From Aselliscus stoliczkanus (Eukaryota > Chordata > Mammalia > Chiroptera > Hipposideridae), in NCBI GenBank assembly GCA_033961575.1, contig CM066729.1, positions 96,165,001 through 96,229,000 of the forward strand: a stretch of 64,000 nucleotides of DNA, in the 5' to 3' direction. Of this stretch, positions 1 through 12,859 are shown one piece after another. Each line of letters starts with the position of its first letter. Position 1 is the stretch's first letter. The position numbers and the translations under genes are program-made. The notes under the pieces are model-generated. The model worked only from the letters and a program-made list of their open reading frames with translations, did not search any database and was not told where the DNA came from.

Positions 1-1040
1 GACTTCTTCATTTAGTGTGGGGCTGGGGGACGCCTTGCCATGTCACCGACCCTCTGACCTGTGCAGGCACATCCACAGCACTGGGCTCTCTGGGGGCTGG
101 CAAGGCGCATGCACTAACTGCATCAAGGACCCCAGCCCCCTCATTAACATCGGCTCCTAACTCTATTTCGTGCTTTGCTCTTCTTCCTTCCAGTTCTCAG
201 GACAACCCTATTAGTCCACATTACTATCTCCTTACACAATAGATGAGATCTGAGACTTACAATAGTTTATTTGTGCAAGGCCAGGCAGCCAGTGCAAAGT
301 GAAGCCTTCACAGCTGTCAATATTGTTACTGTGTTCATTACTATGATCGCCTTGGTGGAGTTCCCGTGAGGTGCCCACTGTGAAGGGGCCGGTGGCATCA
401 GGCGCAGCACCGCGAGCATGTCTGAGCATCTTCTGGGGCGGCATGGACGTGAGCGGGGACTGGGGGCTGAGAGAGCAGGAGGCCAGGCAGTTGAGGATGG
501 AAATGGCGATTGGAGGGAAGGATCCTTCAGGCAGGTCAGGGGGGAGGTTACCTGGGAGTCCAGAAAAACTTCCTCAAAACTTGCCTTTGACTTAAATCTC
601 ACCTCTAATCTTCCAGAAGTGATGGAAGGATGACCAAGAAGCCCGAGGTCAGACGCCCAGCCATCTGTGGCAGTCCTTAAGACTCCAAACCTCTTAGGCT
701 CTCAGGCCTGCCTATGGCTGTAGCCCCACCCCCAAAGGCTGGTGGGCTCCTTGGGTGCATTGGACTAAGCACGCTGGGCGGAGTCTCCCAGAAGAAATAC
801 CTCCCATTACTCTCGTTACTGCAGAGGTTTCTGAGCTGCACTAGGCACACCTGGATGAGGTAAGAACAGTCTTGGTCCTCTGGGAAGGTAGATAATGAAG
901 TCAAATATTCCCCCATGGTGGAAAAATGTTGTGAGTTGGAAAGCAAAGACAGATCCCAGCTTGGGAGGTGGAGACACACATCCAAGGGAAAATTTTTAGT
1001 ATAATGGGAAGGAAAGGAAAAAAAGGATGGAACTTCCAGT
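1..1040. other. unassigned sequence, no gene recognised
   Basis: GC-richer than the rest of the window's left flank, but the short ORFs on both strands (up to about 110 codons) resemble no family I recognise. A possible AATAAA signal lies on the minus strand near 260-270. I see no clear repeat family. It may be flanking unique sequence or the remnant of an older insertion. Confidence 0.3.
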
Positions 1041-1424
1041 ATTGGTTTTGTTCTTGTTTTGAATGGTGTGTTTCTGTTGTTTGTTTTGACCTTTTATATA
1101 AAGTCTAGCTTTATTTTAAAAATATTTTACAAGTCTGTCAGCCTCAAATAAGCATAGGTAAATTATTCTTATCTTCCATCAGAGGCTTCCAACTTCAATC
1201 CCTCTCAGGAAAATATAAGTAAAAAAATAAATCTTTTCCACAAATATCCATTATATTACTCAGCTTAGTTCTGAAATTTTCTCTATAAATCCTTTAACAC
1301 AGCTGTTAGTGGTAGCACTTTTGTTGTGCAGCTGCATATGGCTATAGTTTTTCAGGTCTGCTTTACTTTTGCTAGCTCCCTGTTTTGTCTCTAAGACCCA
1401 GATCTTACAAAGGAGAAATAAAGG

Positions 1425-2473
<1,049 letters not shown>

Positions 2474-2739
2474 GGTGCCTTCTTTTGTAGAGATTCTCCC
2501 AGATGCTGGCTTCAGTCACAGTCACAGTCACCTCCAACTCTCTCAGACCTGACCCCAACCAGGTTACTATCAACAGGCATGTTTTCAAGTTTTTATAATG
2601 AAAACTTCCTATCTGATGACTTCTCATTCCTCCATGGTTGTCCAGATAACATGTGATAACATACAATCAGTGAGTGAGGAATGTGGAGAAATTTTAGGAT
2701 GGTGAAATTGTTCTGAGTACTTAGGCAAAACAATTGGCT

Positions 2740-2870
2740 AAGAAAACAATCATATAAGCTCCACCAAGGCAGGGGTTTTTATTTCCTTCACTGGTGTGTC
2801 CCAAGTGTTTAGAAGCGTGTCCAGTACAAAGGAAATGCAGAAGGAATGAATGGATTTTTTTCAGGCAATA
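2740..2870 (+). repeat. possible ancient L2/MIR 3'-end relic
   Basis: The stretch around 2760-2860 has the pattern of an old L2/MIR-type tail: an aggcaggggtttttatttcctt-like start, tgtgtcccaagtg, cagtacaaagg, then gaatgaatgga. Recognition is by motif order only. The rest of 2,500-2,950 shows nothing I can assign. Confidence 0.4.
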
Positions 2871-3239
2871 ATGGGGCTGACAATTAGTTGTAAAACATAA
2901 ATTTATGGTGGTAAAAAACATACTTAATTGTTTGATTTTGTCCAAGATGAATCAGCCCCTCAATGGAAGACAGGTCTAAAAAAGACAAAGTAGAATTTTT
3001 CCAGGCAGGACTGATGAAAAGAGAGTGGGATAGGTTGTTTAGAGTAGAGCTATTTCAGTTTGGGATTAAGTGATGGACCATGAAGTTTTCTTTGTAGAGG
3101 AAATTAAGAGACAAGGTGATCAGATGAACAGGGAGAAAGGATGAAGTGGCTTGTAGTTCCTGAAGAGGCTGAGGGATTGGCATAGAGAAGGCATAAGTTG
3201 AAAGAATAAAGCATAAAGAGTGGACTATCATACTATTTT

Positions 3240-3735
3240 TTTTTCAGAACACAGAAGTACTCCTGGTGATAAGTTCTAGGATATGACCATGAATAAACTG
3301 GAATGGGGGTAAAGGTCTCTGAGATAACAATGGGTAGACAGTGAGAGCCCAACTTGATGGATGGTCTATCCATGTGGATGTTGGGGCCTCTGGCTGATTC
3401 CTCCCCTTCAACTTTCTGTCCTGGGCTCCATCCCACCTCTTTCCTTTCCCAAGGTCTCCACAGAATCAGCATTCCTTGCAACTCTAAGCTCCAGTCAATG
3501 GCATGGCTCTGGGCCAGAAGGCAGAGATGGGGCAGTGAGAGAGAGGGTTGTACACACCTGCTTTGTTTCTGTTTTTGTCTTGGTACCAGCATTCACTCAC
3601 CTTCCGTCAATAGTCCCTCTGTTGTTCTCTGGGGTGCTGATCTCACACCACCTCTACTTCCATGCCACCTTTCCCTGCTTCATTGGATGCTCCAAACTTT
3701 TTGATGTTTTTCTCTTCACTCCATTTAGCCATTAA
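3240..3735. other. unassigned leader of block A, shared with block B
   Basis: Homologous to about 17,340-17,720, with colinear matches such as tgaaagtaaagg/gggggtaaaggt, ccatgtggatgtt/ccacatggatgtt and ggtctccacaga/ggtctccacaaa. Both copies keep ORFs of about 100-120 codons on one or both strands, but frames and sequence diverge and I recognise no domain. It may be a UTR or an exon of the ancestral neighbour of SPATA31. Confidence 0.4.
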
Positions 3736-3870
3736 ACAGTTTGATCCTGATGACATGTATATAGATGAGGGCAAAATCCACTTGACACCTTTGGCCACTT
3801 TTGCTTCAGTGAACTGAATGGGTTTTCCAAGAAGTAACCCTTTGAAGACAATTCCAATGTTTTCATCCAT
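3643..3870 (-). pseudogene. unidentified ORF, possible gene fragment
   Basis: A 75-codon minus-strand frame begins MDENIGIVFKGLLLGKPIQF and ends in a Gly/Glu-rich tail. Its composition looks more protein-like than most chance frames here, and I see no obvious equivalent in block B. I do not recognise the family. It could be a fragment of a retrocopied gene or chance. There is no start context, splice or poly(A) evidence. Confidence 0.25.
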
Positions 3871-4384
3871 GTATAATTACCTTTCCCCTTTAGTGTAGAT
3901 TGATCTTAGTGATTTGCTTCTGACTGATAATATAAACAGAAGGTGACAGGATGTGATTCCATGATTAGTTTACAAAAGACTGTAACGTCTGTCTTTCCAG
4001 CCGACTCTCTCCTGACATTGATGAAGCAAGTTGCCATATTGGAGAAGCACACATGACAAGGAGCTGAGGGTAGCCTCCAGCCAGCTCCAGCGAGCAGCCA
4101 GCAAGGAATTGAGGATCTCAGGCTAATAAGCCTCAAGGAACTGCATCCTGCCAACAGCTATATAGTTAAGTACAGAAGTGGGTTCTTCACCAGTTGAGCC
4201 TTCAGATGAAACTACAGCCCCCACTGACACCATAATTGTGGACTTGTGAGAGCCTCTTAAGCAGATAACTCCAATACTCTTTGCCTGGATTCCTGACCAC
4301 AAAAACTGTAAGATAATATGTGTCTTTTAAGGCACTCATTTTGGAGTACCACTTACATACCAAAAAATAACGAAAGCACCTCAA

Positions 4385-4760
4385 AATAACTGTAACCTTG
4401 TTGCTTGGGAAGATAGGCCCCAAATAGGAGGACAAGCTCTCTGACAACATCCCTGGAGATGTCGTCCTCCTGCTCAGTGATGATCCCACATTTTCTTATG
4501 ATGAAGTGGTGTCACCGTGCTCTACCAAGGCCTGACTGGTGTTCAGGAGGTGAGACCAGGTGAGTGTCAGGTGAAATGGATGGCCAGGATGGAATCATCA
4601 TTAGTAATGATGAGGTCATTCTCCTCTTCCTCATTTTGTTCTTCCTTCCTGACACATTCCTCCATTACGCTTTCCTTACTCTTTGTCTTCTTTTCCCCAA
4701 AATTCTGAGTGGCTGCTTGGTGACCACTCCTACAGGGGATGGCCAGGTGATTTTCTGATC
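4385..4760 (+). pseudogene. DNAJB-family (Hsp40) C-terminal domain remnant, copy A
   Basis: Type II Hsp40 proteins present substrates to Hsp70 through two beta-rich C-terminal domains. On the plus strand this segment reads KLSDNIPGDVVLLL, matching the family pattern DxxPDNIPADIVFVL, and then SGCLVTTPTGDGQ, matching LCGCTVNVPTLDG. The two pieces are separated by about 150 bp (about 4,545-4,695) that looks intronic. Copy B has a similar spacer at the same protein position. The J domain and the last third are not visible, and stops interrupt the frame. It lies just downstream of the SPATA31 copy and points the opposite way. The family member (DNAJB1/4/5-like) cannot be decided by eye. Confidence 0.55.
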
Positions 4761-5049
4761 TTGCAATGATGCTGTTATGCTAAGCACCCTGAAGAGACTT
4801 CCCTGAAGATCAGCTTCCTGTTGTGTGAGATGCTTTCACAAGCAGGAAGACCTCATTGCCTAGCTCAGAATGTGCCTTCCGGACATACTAGCAATACACT
4901 TATAACAGATCCTGCAGCTGGACCCACTCACTTCCTAGACCCTGCCCTGGCCAACCCAGGTCCACAATCACAAAATTCATCCATACACACCCTAATCAAT
5001 GACCTCCCACCAGTGAGATACTCTGGAATCAGCACCTTTTTCTGAATGA

Positions 5050-5900
5050 AAGTAAGCCACTGGGTTCAGGAAAGTATTTGTATCCCAGGTCCTTTTCAGA
5101 GAGGCATGTTTTGTCCTGCCTCCTACTCCATGAAGGGTAGAGGAGGGCGAAAGGGTGAGCTGCTACCCATTTTCATTAGAGTGCGGTAAGGAGAGGGGAA
5201 TGTGGTCTACCCAAACTTCCTGAGGGAAAGAGGAGCTCTTAGGAGCAGGTGATATGTAATTGTGACCAAGAGGTCCAAGAGGAAGGGTTTTCCCTGCCAT
5301 TAAGCTAAGGGCCTACACACCCTTATTCCCCAATACTGCTTACAAAACTTTCTGGAGGCAACAAGGGGGAATTCTAGCTATATTATGCCCAGAGTACCTC
5401 AATCTAGCATACAGCTTTATAGAGCTGTGAAGAGTGAGGGAACAGATAAAAAGAGATTTTTAGCCATCTTCTGGGCTTGAAGGGTTTTGCTCAGTTAGCA
5501 ATGACCTGAAAATTGGTAATGTAAATGTTTTGTAACTTTATGGACAAATAAAGTGTTTTAACTATAGGAACATCTGAGTAGGGTCAAATAAAGGACCCCA
5601 GAATAAAACTGAGAGGGCTCTGTCAGGCTGCCTACAAAAGAGTGGCCATCTTTTAGAAACCAAAAGAGGAAATCTGTAAGAGCTGATCGACTCCTTCCTT
5701 TCCCTAAGCACAAATCAAAGAGTAGTGAAAGCCCTCAGCCTAGTGCAGTGCACAGAGAATCAAGTCTCCATTAGAAGAAACATTTATTGAGAAGGATTCA
5801 ACATCCTTGGTTGGTCCAGGATTGAAACTGAAAGATTGTTCTCACAGACGATGAGTTATCTTCAAAACTGCAAGGTTTTCTCTACAAGGAGTGAGTGATT
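5050..5900. other. 3' flank of SPATA31 copy A
   Basis: Sequence between the DNAJB remnant and the SPATA31 3' end. The part around 5,600-5,790 pairs with about 18,990-19,160 in block B (gtggccatcttttagaa/cggtcaccttttagaa, ctccttcctttccctaagca in both). An AATAAA-like minus-strand signal is plausible around 5,775 (tttattgag on plus). No separate gene is seen. Confidence 0.5.
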
Positions 5901-5924
5901 TCTTTGAAGAAACATTTTTTTCCC

Positions 5925-8900
5925 TGGAGGTGCTGGGGAAGCATTTTCTGTTTGAATACAAGTGTCAGATCTCTGAACATGGTGCCTTCATCAGGGGTGA
6001 GTGTGACTGGAAAGATCTGGAATACTTGATGTATGCAGATTGGTCTTCACAGGCCACAGGGTCCCTGGATAGTAGGAGAGGGTGATGACTCCAGCATAAT
6101 TGCTGGTAATTGAAGCCCACAGTTTTTTGGGGATGTCTGATGCTGACTGTGTTCCTTACAATGTCTGTACGACACCTGTGGTCAGCATAGATGGCTTTTT
6201 GGATGCCACACTGGGGACTTGCTCCTCTCTCTAGCTGCGGGCCACAGAGAGCTTCATGGATGGAGGGATGTCCCTTGTCAGGTAATACCTGTGCCGCGAG
6301 TTCCTTCTTCTGCTGACTTACCTCCCAAACCTCAAGTCCATACCCACAGGCCAGTTTCTCCTCTAGGGTCTTTCCAATGGCTGCCATGTACTCATTAGCT
6401 TCAGGAGGCCCGCAACTCACAAAGATAGCTGCACTCTCAGCTGGGTCTTGGTGCTTTGCAAAGGTTGACCACACCTGGCCTTTTTGGTGGGGACATTCCT
6501 GGCCTTTGGATTTTCTCCTGGAACTGATCCAGTGAAAATTTGCCTCATCTTTTTTTCTGAAGAAATTATCAGGAGTGAAGTGTTCATTCTGTGATGGAGA
6601 CAGGACAAAGCTCTCCAATTCTCTGTCCTCAACATGATGGCTCTTCTTTCTGGCATTGGATGTTGTTCTATATCCTCACTTGCACATTTTCCATCTTTGG
6701 TGCCCAAAAGTCTCACTTTCTTTGCAGCTGGTGGGATATGGTTATCCTGGCAGGTCTATAAGACATGCTTAGAGACCTAGGACTCCTGCCTCAGCTCCAT
6801 TTTGACCCTGCTGCTCTCCAGGTAAATATGCAACACCTGGGAAGCTCCTGCATCCCCACTGGAATCACTGTGGCACTGAGTCAGTGAGACCATGGAAGGG
6901 AAACTGTCTGAAGTAAGAGGAATGTCACCTGCACAGCCTTGAGACTGGCTAGGCTCTCTGCTCTCCAATTTAAACTTAAACTCACCAGGACTTGTTTCTC
7001 AGGTCTGATAGTTTTGAGTTTTGTGGAAATGGTATTTTTGGTGAGGGGCATTCAGTGGTCAGAGTACATTCTACTTTACTCATATTCACATTTATCATTT
7101 GGGAGCTTCCCAACTCCCTGGTGGTCAAGATGTCACAAGATAGTGATTTAAGAGCACTCAGCTCCTTGGGCTTGAATATCTCCCTGGACATGTTGGACAT
7201 CCAAAAACGTCCTAAATATTTAATTGTCTTTTAGTCCTGAATCATTTCTGCTTTGTCACTGACACTCACATTCTTATCCCTTGGCTCAGGTCCAGCTCCG
7301 GCTTGTTTCGTGGGCACCTCTGAGCTGTATCTATTGTCTGGTACAGCCTCATTCCTATTCCCTTTGTCTGTGGTGCTATGTGAGAGCCTGAAAAGTCTGT
7401 TTGCTATGCTCAGTTATCTGGACAACCTTTGCAAATGTATGGTCCATATTTTCATGGGACAGTTTCAGGACCCCCTGTGTTTCATGCCCACAGATGAAGA
7501 AGCCCAGAGAGGACAATCCAGCCAATTCAAGGGACTGAATTTGTTGTTCGTGCCTTTTTTCCCAGAGAAATTTTAGAGTTTCCTTTAAGGGGCTTAGAAA
7601 TCTCAGCTTTGGACTCTACCCCAGAAATATGAGTGGCTGAGTAGAGAAATTCAAATTGGGGAAGAGGCCATGTTTTAACTTTATCTTCTCTCAACATATA
7701 GAAGTTTATGGATTCAACAACCTTGAGGGTGAGGTGCCACCTCTGACTCATGCAAAACCTTATTATATGGGCTTCTAGCACTTGTCGGGTATTGGGATCA
7801 GGAAAACAAAGCTCTAGAATGGTAATCCGGCAGTAGACTACAACTATCATTGTGTTTTTTTGTTTGTTTGTTTGTTTGTTTTTTTTGTTTTTTGAGGGCA
7901 GTGTCACTGGTCCTCATAAGTGGGACCCGAACCGGGGCCGCTGGCTTCCCAAGCCAGCGCTTAACCGCCGCGCCACTCGGCTGGCCATCATTGTGTTTTT
8001 TAAATTTGTGTTTTCCGTATTGGTCTGGAAACTTCCAGAAGGAGGCTATGTATGGTCGTCAGCCAGCCATGAATAACATACACCTATAGGGATCCCAGGC
8101 ATAGTTATGTGCCAAAACTGCATGCTCAACTGTAATCTAAGAATGGTTTTCTCTTGATTCTGGTCTATGTCATTCATTGAGACATTTAAAAGTTCACTCC
8201 CTATGTAATTCCGTCAGTGACACAGTTACTTTTTGTGTCAGACCCTTCACTAGGTAACGTTCTGAGACTCTTTTGTAGGCTGGCTTCTGGGTTCTTTCCT
8301 GGGATATTTCCAAGATTTGTCCTCATGTTCTTCCTTTGCTGCAATTTTGTTGAGATGCTCTCATGGGACCTTCCTAGGAGACTCAAATCAGCCTTGATAG
8401 ATCCTGGTTACTCTGGCTCTGAAGCTCAGAGAATTATAACTGAGCAGGACTGCCTTTCTGCTGAGATGTTTCTGTTAATGTACGTTGAGGCACCATCAGT
8501 GCTGGAGAGTCTAGATTCCTATAGGCATGCAGGCAGCAGTGCAGGATTATCCTCATTGGAACATGGAGCTACAGTTTTTCCTGTGGTTCACTGGTGATAC
8601 GAAAATGGCCGGAAGAATGGAACAGGGATGGGACACAAACTTGGTACAACTAGCTGACCAATGGAAGGTTGGGAGCTTGAGGACAAGTGGACTCTTGAGA
8701 GCTTCAGGGAATAGGGGCTAAACCCCCAAAACTTCCCTGTTGTTTCTGCAACACTTGCCATTCCTGGTCATGATGTGAGAGTCCAACTCATTCTGGGTTC
8801 TATGGGACAACACTCTACAGTGCATAATCTGGAATGGAGAAGATGGAGGGATTGTGAGTCAGGAATGAAGGTGGGTTTGTGGCTAGCCCTGAGTGATATA

Positions 8901-10275
8901 TTGGGATGGGGGCATGATTTAGGGCAAAGGTTGAGGATATCCATTGAGTTGGGGAAAAGAACATGGAAATGAGGAGGTTTTAGAGATTTTTGATGCTGCA
9001 TTTTCCCTGCAAAAGCATTACAGGTTCCATTAAATAAGACATAGTGAGACTCCCTTTGAGAACTACTTCCTAAAACCAGGAGAGTAGCCACTAGGGACTC
9101 CCTGTGCAAAGAAGGAAGACCCCAGAAGAACTGGCTATATTTCTGGTGCAAGTTTTCTCACAGAGTCTTGACATAAATGAATTTCTGGTCAGTGTGTTCT
9201 GGTATGTCTTCAATGTTCCAGCCAGTTTGAGGAGCTGTGGTATCCTGTACTTCAAGTGGCTGCAATAAAATTCATGAAGATGTCCATTGATATCCTGTCA
9301 CAAATGTTTTGAAGATGGTGTCTTATCCTTGTCTCCTCTAAAATCTGAAAAGCCGTTTTGTTTTTTCTTTGTCTCTCTAAGTGTGCCTGGATGTTAAGGC
9401 TAAGGAAAGAATGGCTCGTAGCCTCCTTGTGCTTTGTAACAGAGTCTCCCCAGAGAGAGGTCTCTGGGACGTAGAGAGAAACGTACTCTCACTGAAAATC
9501 AGAGTGTGATAATGTGGGGAGGAACGTGTTCTTGGCATGTGCCTGCCAGCAGGACAAGTCTGCAACTGACAGGTTGAATGGTCAGTGCCTCTGATTGTTG
9601 GGACGTAAGTGGACAATACACCAGGACTATGTCAAATGAGTCCTCTGGGACAGGCTTCAATAAGATGGAAATTGACTTAGATTAAGTCACAGTGAAAGTG
9701 CAATCTGGTGGTCATGAAATATACATTTGTGGGTTGTGATGACAAGCAAATGAATCAGAGGAATTCATTGTCTGATATAAACCTGGTAAGGAGTTGATAT
9801 CTTGGGAAAGGAAGGATCAAGTGAAAAAATGGTAATCAGAACAAAGTGGCCTGTGGTTGGACAACAGGACCCATGCCCTGAGTTCATGTGGTGCTGGAGG
9901 GGCAAAGGCAGGGGATTGGTGTAGGGAACGGTCCACTGGGGATTTAGATTTCAATGTAGGAAATGGTTCTGGTGGCAGACAGTGAGCTGGAGGTGAAGGT
10001 GAAAGAAACTCAGCTAAGGGGTCATTGGATCAAGAAAGGGAATTAAGGCTCAGGAAGAAGGGCAGGGGTTGGGTCTCTTGGTGGGACAACTGAGAAGGCA
10101 GAAGACAGAGTGAATGATGACTCAGTCATAGGAGCTGTGGAAGCCAAAGGGGACAGAGAGGGAGTGGAACCTCCCAGGGCCTCCTGGGACAACAGCCGAT
10201 TGGCCTCAGCAGTTGCACTCTTACAAAATTCACATGCGGACTCTGGGCATAACAATTGACAAAAGCGCATGATAT
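5925..10275 (-). pseudogene. SPATA31: SPATA31 (FAM75)-family gene copy A, large exon, degenerate
   Basis: SPATA31 proteins are long, testis-expressed, fast-evolving proteins whose main exon encodes most of the chain. Reading the minus strand from the right, colinear family blocks appear: a Ser/Pro-rich part (10,270-10,040, STPSLSPLAS); a segment ending ENLHQKYSQFFWGLPSLHRESLVA (9,240-9,080), whose signature is FWGLPSLHxESLVA; NLGNIPGKNPEASL (about 8,310); QVLEAHIIRF with RWHLTLKV (about 7,770-7,720); SCDILTTRELGSS (about 7,120); and a 217-codon C-terminal frame (6,618-5,965) with IRHPQKTVGFNYQQL. Stops and frameshifts between blocks make it a pseudogene as read. A SINE sits inside the exon at 7,861-7,986. 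The order and spacing match one ancestral exon of about 4.2 kb. Confidence 0.88.
7861..7986 (-). mobile_element. tRNA-derived SINE inside SPATA31 copy A
   Basis: Minus-strand element with a GGCCAGCCGAGTGGCG head, a B-box-like GGTTCGGGTCCCAC segment and an (A/C)-rich tail seen on plus as tgtttgtttg repeats. It is flanked by a perfect 15-bp target duplication, atcattgtgtttttt, at 7,846-7,860 and 7,987-8,001. The same family occurs at about 44,364-44,498. Insertion separates FPDPNTRQVLEAHIIRF from the upstream part of the exon, so it disrupts coding. It is absent from block B, so it postdates the duplication. Confidence 0.9.
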
Positions 10276-10279
10276 CGTG

Positions 10280-11225
10280 ATGCTGGCCTAGGGGGCCACA
10301 AAAGACAGGAGTTATGAAGCTACAGCGAGGACCACAACAAATATACAGGACCTTGGGAAGTCTGACAAAGGTAGAGACTCACACTGCATACCATCTTTTC
10401 ACATCCCCCTTAATTTCTCAATGTATGTTTTTATCCCTCTCCCAAAGACTTTCACAATCTGACTAGGGGATTTTCCCTCCCATGTCTATCCCAGGCTTCA
10501 CTGAGGTGCTCGAAATTCATAGACTGTGCTAAGAAAGGCTTATAGAAATAAGGGGGTAATGTTTAATCACCCTTGCAAAAGAGCAAGCACCTTCTTTGCC
10601 TCCTCTACTTCTCTCTGGTAAACTCTTCAATCTGGGACACAAGAAGAGTGATGAAGGTAGAAGCAAAGTGATCTTAGAAGGCTAATTAGAATGTTCTTTA
10701 GAGGTACCCTTGGAGGTTGGACTTGGAAAGTCTTAAGTGTTAGATTACAAGGTCACATGGTCCATGGTAATAATAGGCTCAGGCAAAAGTTTTCTCATTC
10801 ACATAAGGCTTTCATACATATTATCTCATGTGACTTTCAAAAACCACCCTATGAGGAACACTGGTCTATCTCAAAGAGATTATCTCAAAGAAGAGCCTGA
10901 GTCCCAGGAAGCCAAAGTATGTTTCCAACGTCAGTAGACAAAAGTTCTGAGTCTCAACATCTCACATGGCCACCCTTTGGGCAATGCCCATTGCCCAGGT
11001 CTGTCACTGCTTCCTTCCCTGCTACAGCCAAAGCAGGGAACCTGAGAAGTGTCTCAGGGTCTGACTGCCTTCCCATGAGCCTCTCCTCTAAGGGCTCCTG
11101 TTTTCTTAGAGGATCTGTAGTTAACAATAAACATCCTCAGAAACCATGACCTTGGAACATCATTGAAAAGGGATGAAGGGTCATCCTTGGAGAACTCAGG
11201 TAGAGTAGGCAGAACCCTACCTGCC
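10280..11225 (-). other. intron and upstream part of SPATA31 copy A
   Basis: Non-coding sequence that pairs with about 32,600-33,560 in block B. It includes an old MIR-like segment (about 10,790-10,890). No exon with a convincing frame is visible here. Confidence 0.5.
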
Positions 11226-11229
11226 AAAA

Positions 11230-12230
11230 TAGCTGTTAAAGAAGAATAGTTTCTGTGCTAAGAGAAGAGAGAAAATAGAATCATATGAAATACTTGTTTA
11301 AAACCAGAAAAGGCAGAAAAAGAGGGAAAGAAAAGAAATTGATATAATGAAAAGTAAACAGTTACAGGCATGGTAGATATGAATACTAATAGGTGAAATA
11401 AATCAGTAAATGTGAATGGGCTAAACGGACCAATTAAAAGTCAGAGACTGTCAGAATAGCTTAAAAAAAAATACCAATTATATTTGTATATACAACATCC
11501 AGTCTAAATATAAAGATACAGATAGATTAAAGGTAAAGGGAGAAAGAGAAATGTTCCATGTTGACTCTAACCAAAAGTAAACAGGAGTAACTATGATAAT
11601 TTCAAGACAAAGCAGACTGCAGAACAAGGGAAATTATCAGTTACAAAGATAGGCATTACAGAGGCAACAAAGGACTCTATTCTCCAAGACACAGCATTCC
11701 TTTACACCTAACAACAGGGTGTCAAAATATGTGAGGTAACTGGTGCAACAAGGAGGAGTAGATGAATCATTTGTGATTGGAGACTTCAACATCCCTCTAT
11801 GAAAAAGGGGCAGATTCAGTAGGCAGAAAATCAGAAAGGATGTAGTTGACCTAAACAGCAACGTCAGTCACATTAACATTGATAGAATACTTCATCCAAC
11901 AACAGAATTCCCATCCTTTCTAGCTCACATGGAACATTCACCAAAACAGACCACTCTAGACCACAAAACACACCATAACAATTATAAAAGAAGTCATAAA
12001 AAAAATGTTTTCAGACTACAATGAAATTACACTAGGAATCAATTTCAGCTAGAAAGCGGAAAACTCCCAAAATGTATGGAGATGAAACAACATACTACAA
12101 ACACAAGGGTCAAGGAAGAAGTCTCAAAAGAAGGAAGAATTTTAAACTAAATGACAACTAAAATACAACTTAAAATTTTTGAGATGTAGTTAAAGCATTA
12201 CTTTGAGAAAACTTGATAGCACTGAATTTA
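11230..12230 (+). mobile_element. old degraded L1 fragment (ORF1 end / ORF2 endonuclease region)
   Basis: The plus strand carries the L1 series: gtgaatgggctaaac (start of ORF2), then gattggagacttcaacatccct (endonuclease GDFN region), then catggaacattc followed by gacca...agaccacaaaaca. It is heavily diverged with many stops. No matching element sits at the paralogous point of block B (about 33,570-33,600), so it inserted after the duplication or was lost from B. It lies between the large exon and the presumed first-exon region of SPATA31 copy A. Confidence 0.8.
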
Positions 12231-12239
12231 TCTATTTGG

Positions 12240-12850
12240 AAGGAAAGATTTAATATCTCTGAGGTACCCTTGTTTACTTACCTGGTTGATGTTTGTGATT
12301 CCAAAGTCCTGGGAAACGTGGATTCCTGTTTAGGTTGCTCAGTGACAGAAAGAGAAGCCCACCCCACACAGGAAGACAAGGATGGGAAGACCTAGGGAGC
12401 TGAGCTGGAGCTTGGCCACAGTGCAGTGAGGCTCCTCAGACAAAGGAGGTGGTGTGCATCATGGGAAGAGCATTGCTGCATCAGGCAGCCGTGTACTAAG
12501 TGCACATTCTAGACTAGAGTTCCAGGCCCACATCACAGAGCTTTGGCACAGACACCAAAGGATCTTGAGGGTTAAGGAGGGGATGCCTCAAGGGATATGA
12601 ACCCTCATCCTTTGCCCACATTCTCCAGCCCAGCAGATCTGTCCATTCCCCCCAGGGCCTTTTGATCCCTCCAGCCAAAGTCCATCTCCACCCATTCACC
12701 ATACCATATGCTTTATTTACCTCAGTGAAATTTTCTATTTATTTAGCCTGGTACCCAGATAATACCTGAGACTCTTTTACTGCCTGGTGATCTCTGTTTA
12801 GACCCCACATACTCTTTGCAAGCCTTCTGTGCTCATGGATTTGTATTCCC
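12240..12850. other. presumed 5' region of SPATA31 copy A, with a candidate splice donor
   Basis: The minus strand has a near-consensus donor, CAACCAG/GTAAGT, at about 12,280-12,292. The stretch 12,500-12,830 pairs with 34,510-34,800 in block B (ctttatttacc/tatatttacc, aataccTGAG against atattaCCCAGG, ctcttttactg/ccctttactg). The transmembrane first exon seen in copy B is not clearly readable here. Confidence 0.35.
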
Positions 12851-12859
12851 AAATTCCAC

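Larger units (their letters stand above)
2950..12850. repeat. segmental duplication block A (DNAJB remnant + SPATA31 copy A)
   Basis: This block and the one at about 17.2-34.9 kb share order and orientation: an unassigned leader (3,240-3,600 against 17,340-17,720), a plus-strand DNAJB-like remnant, a minus-strand SPATA31 copy and matching intronic sequence. For example, 11,050-11,210 pairs with 33,355-33,510 over gagcct...tcctct, catcctcag/tgtcctcag and cttggagaactcagg/cttggagagctcagg. A MIR-like segment occurs in both introns (10,790-10,870 and 33,100-33,200), so it predates the duplication. Edges are approximate because divergence is high. Block A carries a private SINE (7,861-7,986) and a private L1 fragment (about 11,230-12,230). 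Confidence 0.75.

Noticed and set aside
5965..6618. 217-codon ORF as an independent intact gene
   Set aside because: It is the C-terminal part of the SPATA31 exon; the rest of that exon is in other frames upstream.
7900..7980. tRNA gene candidate
   Set aside because: The A/B-box-like sequence belongs to a tRNA-derived SINE with target duplications; there is no complete cloverleaf.
7850..8089. Phe-rich plus-strand ORFs near 7.9 kb
   Set aside because: They read through the T-rich tail and body of a SINE.
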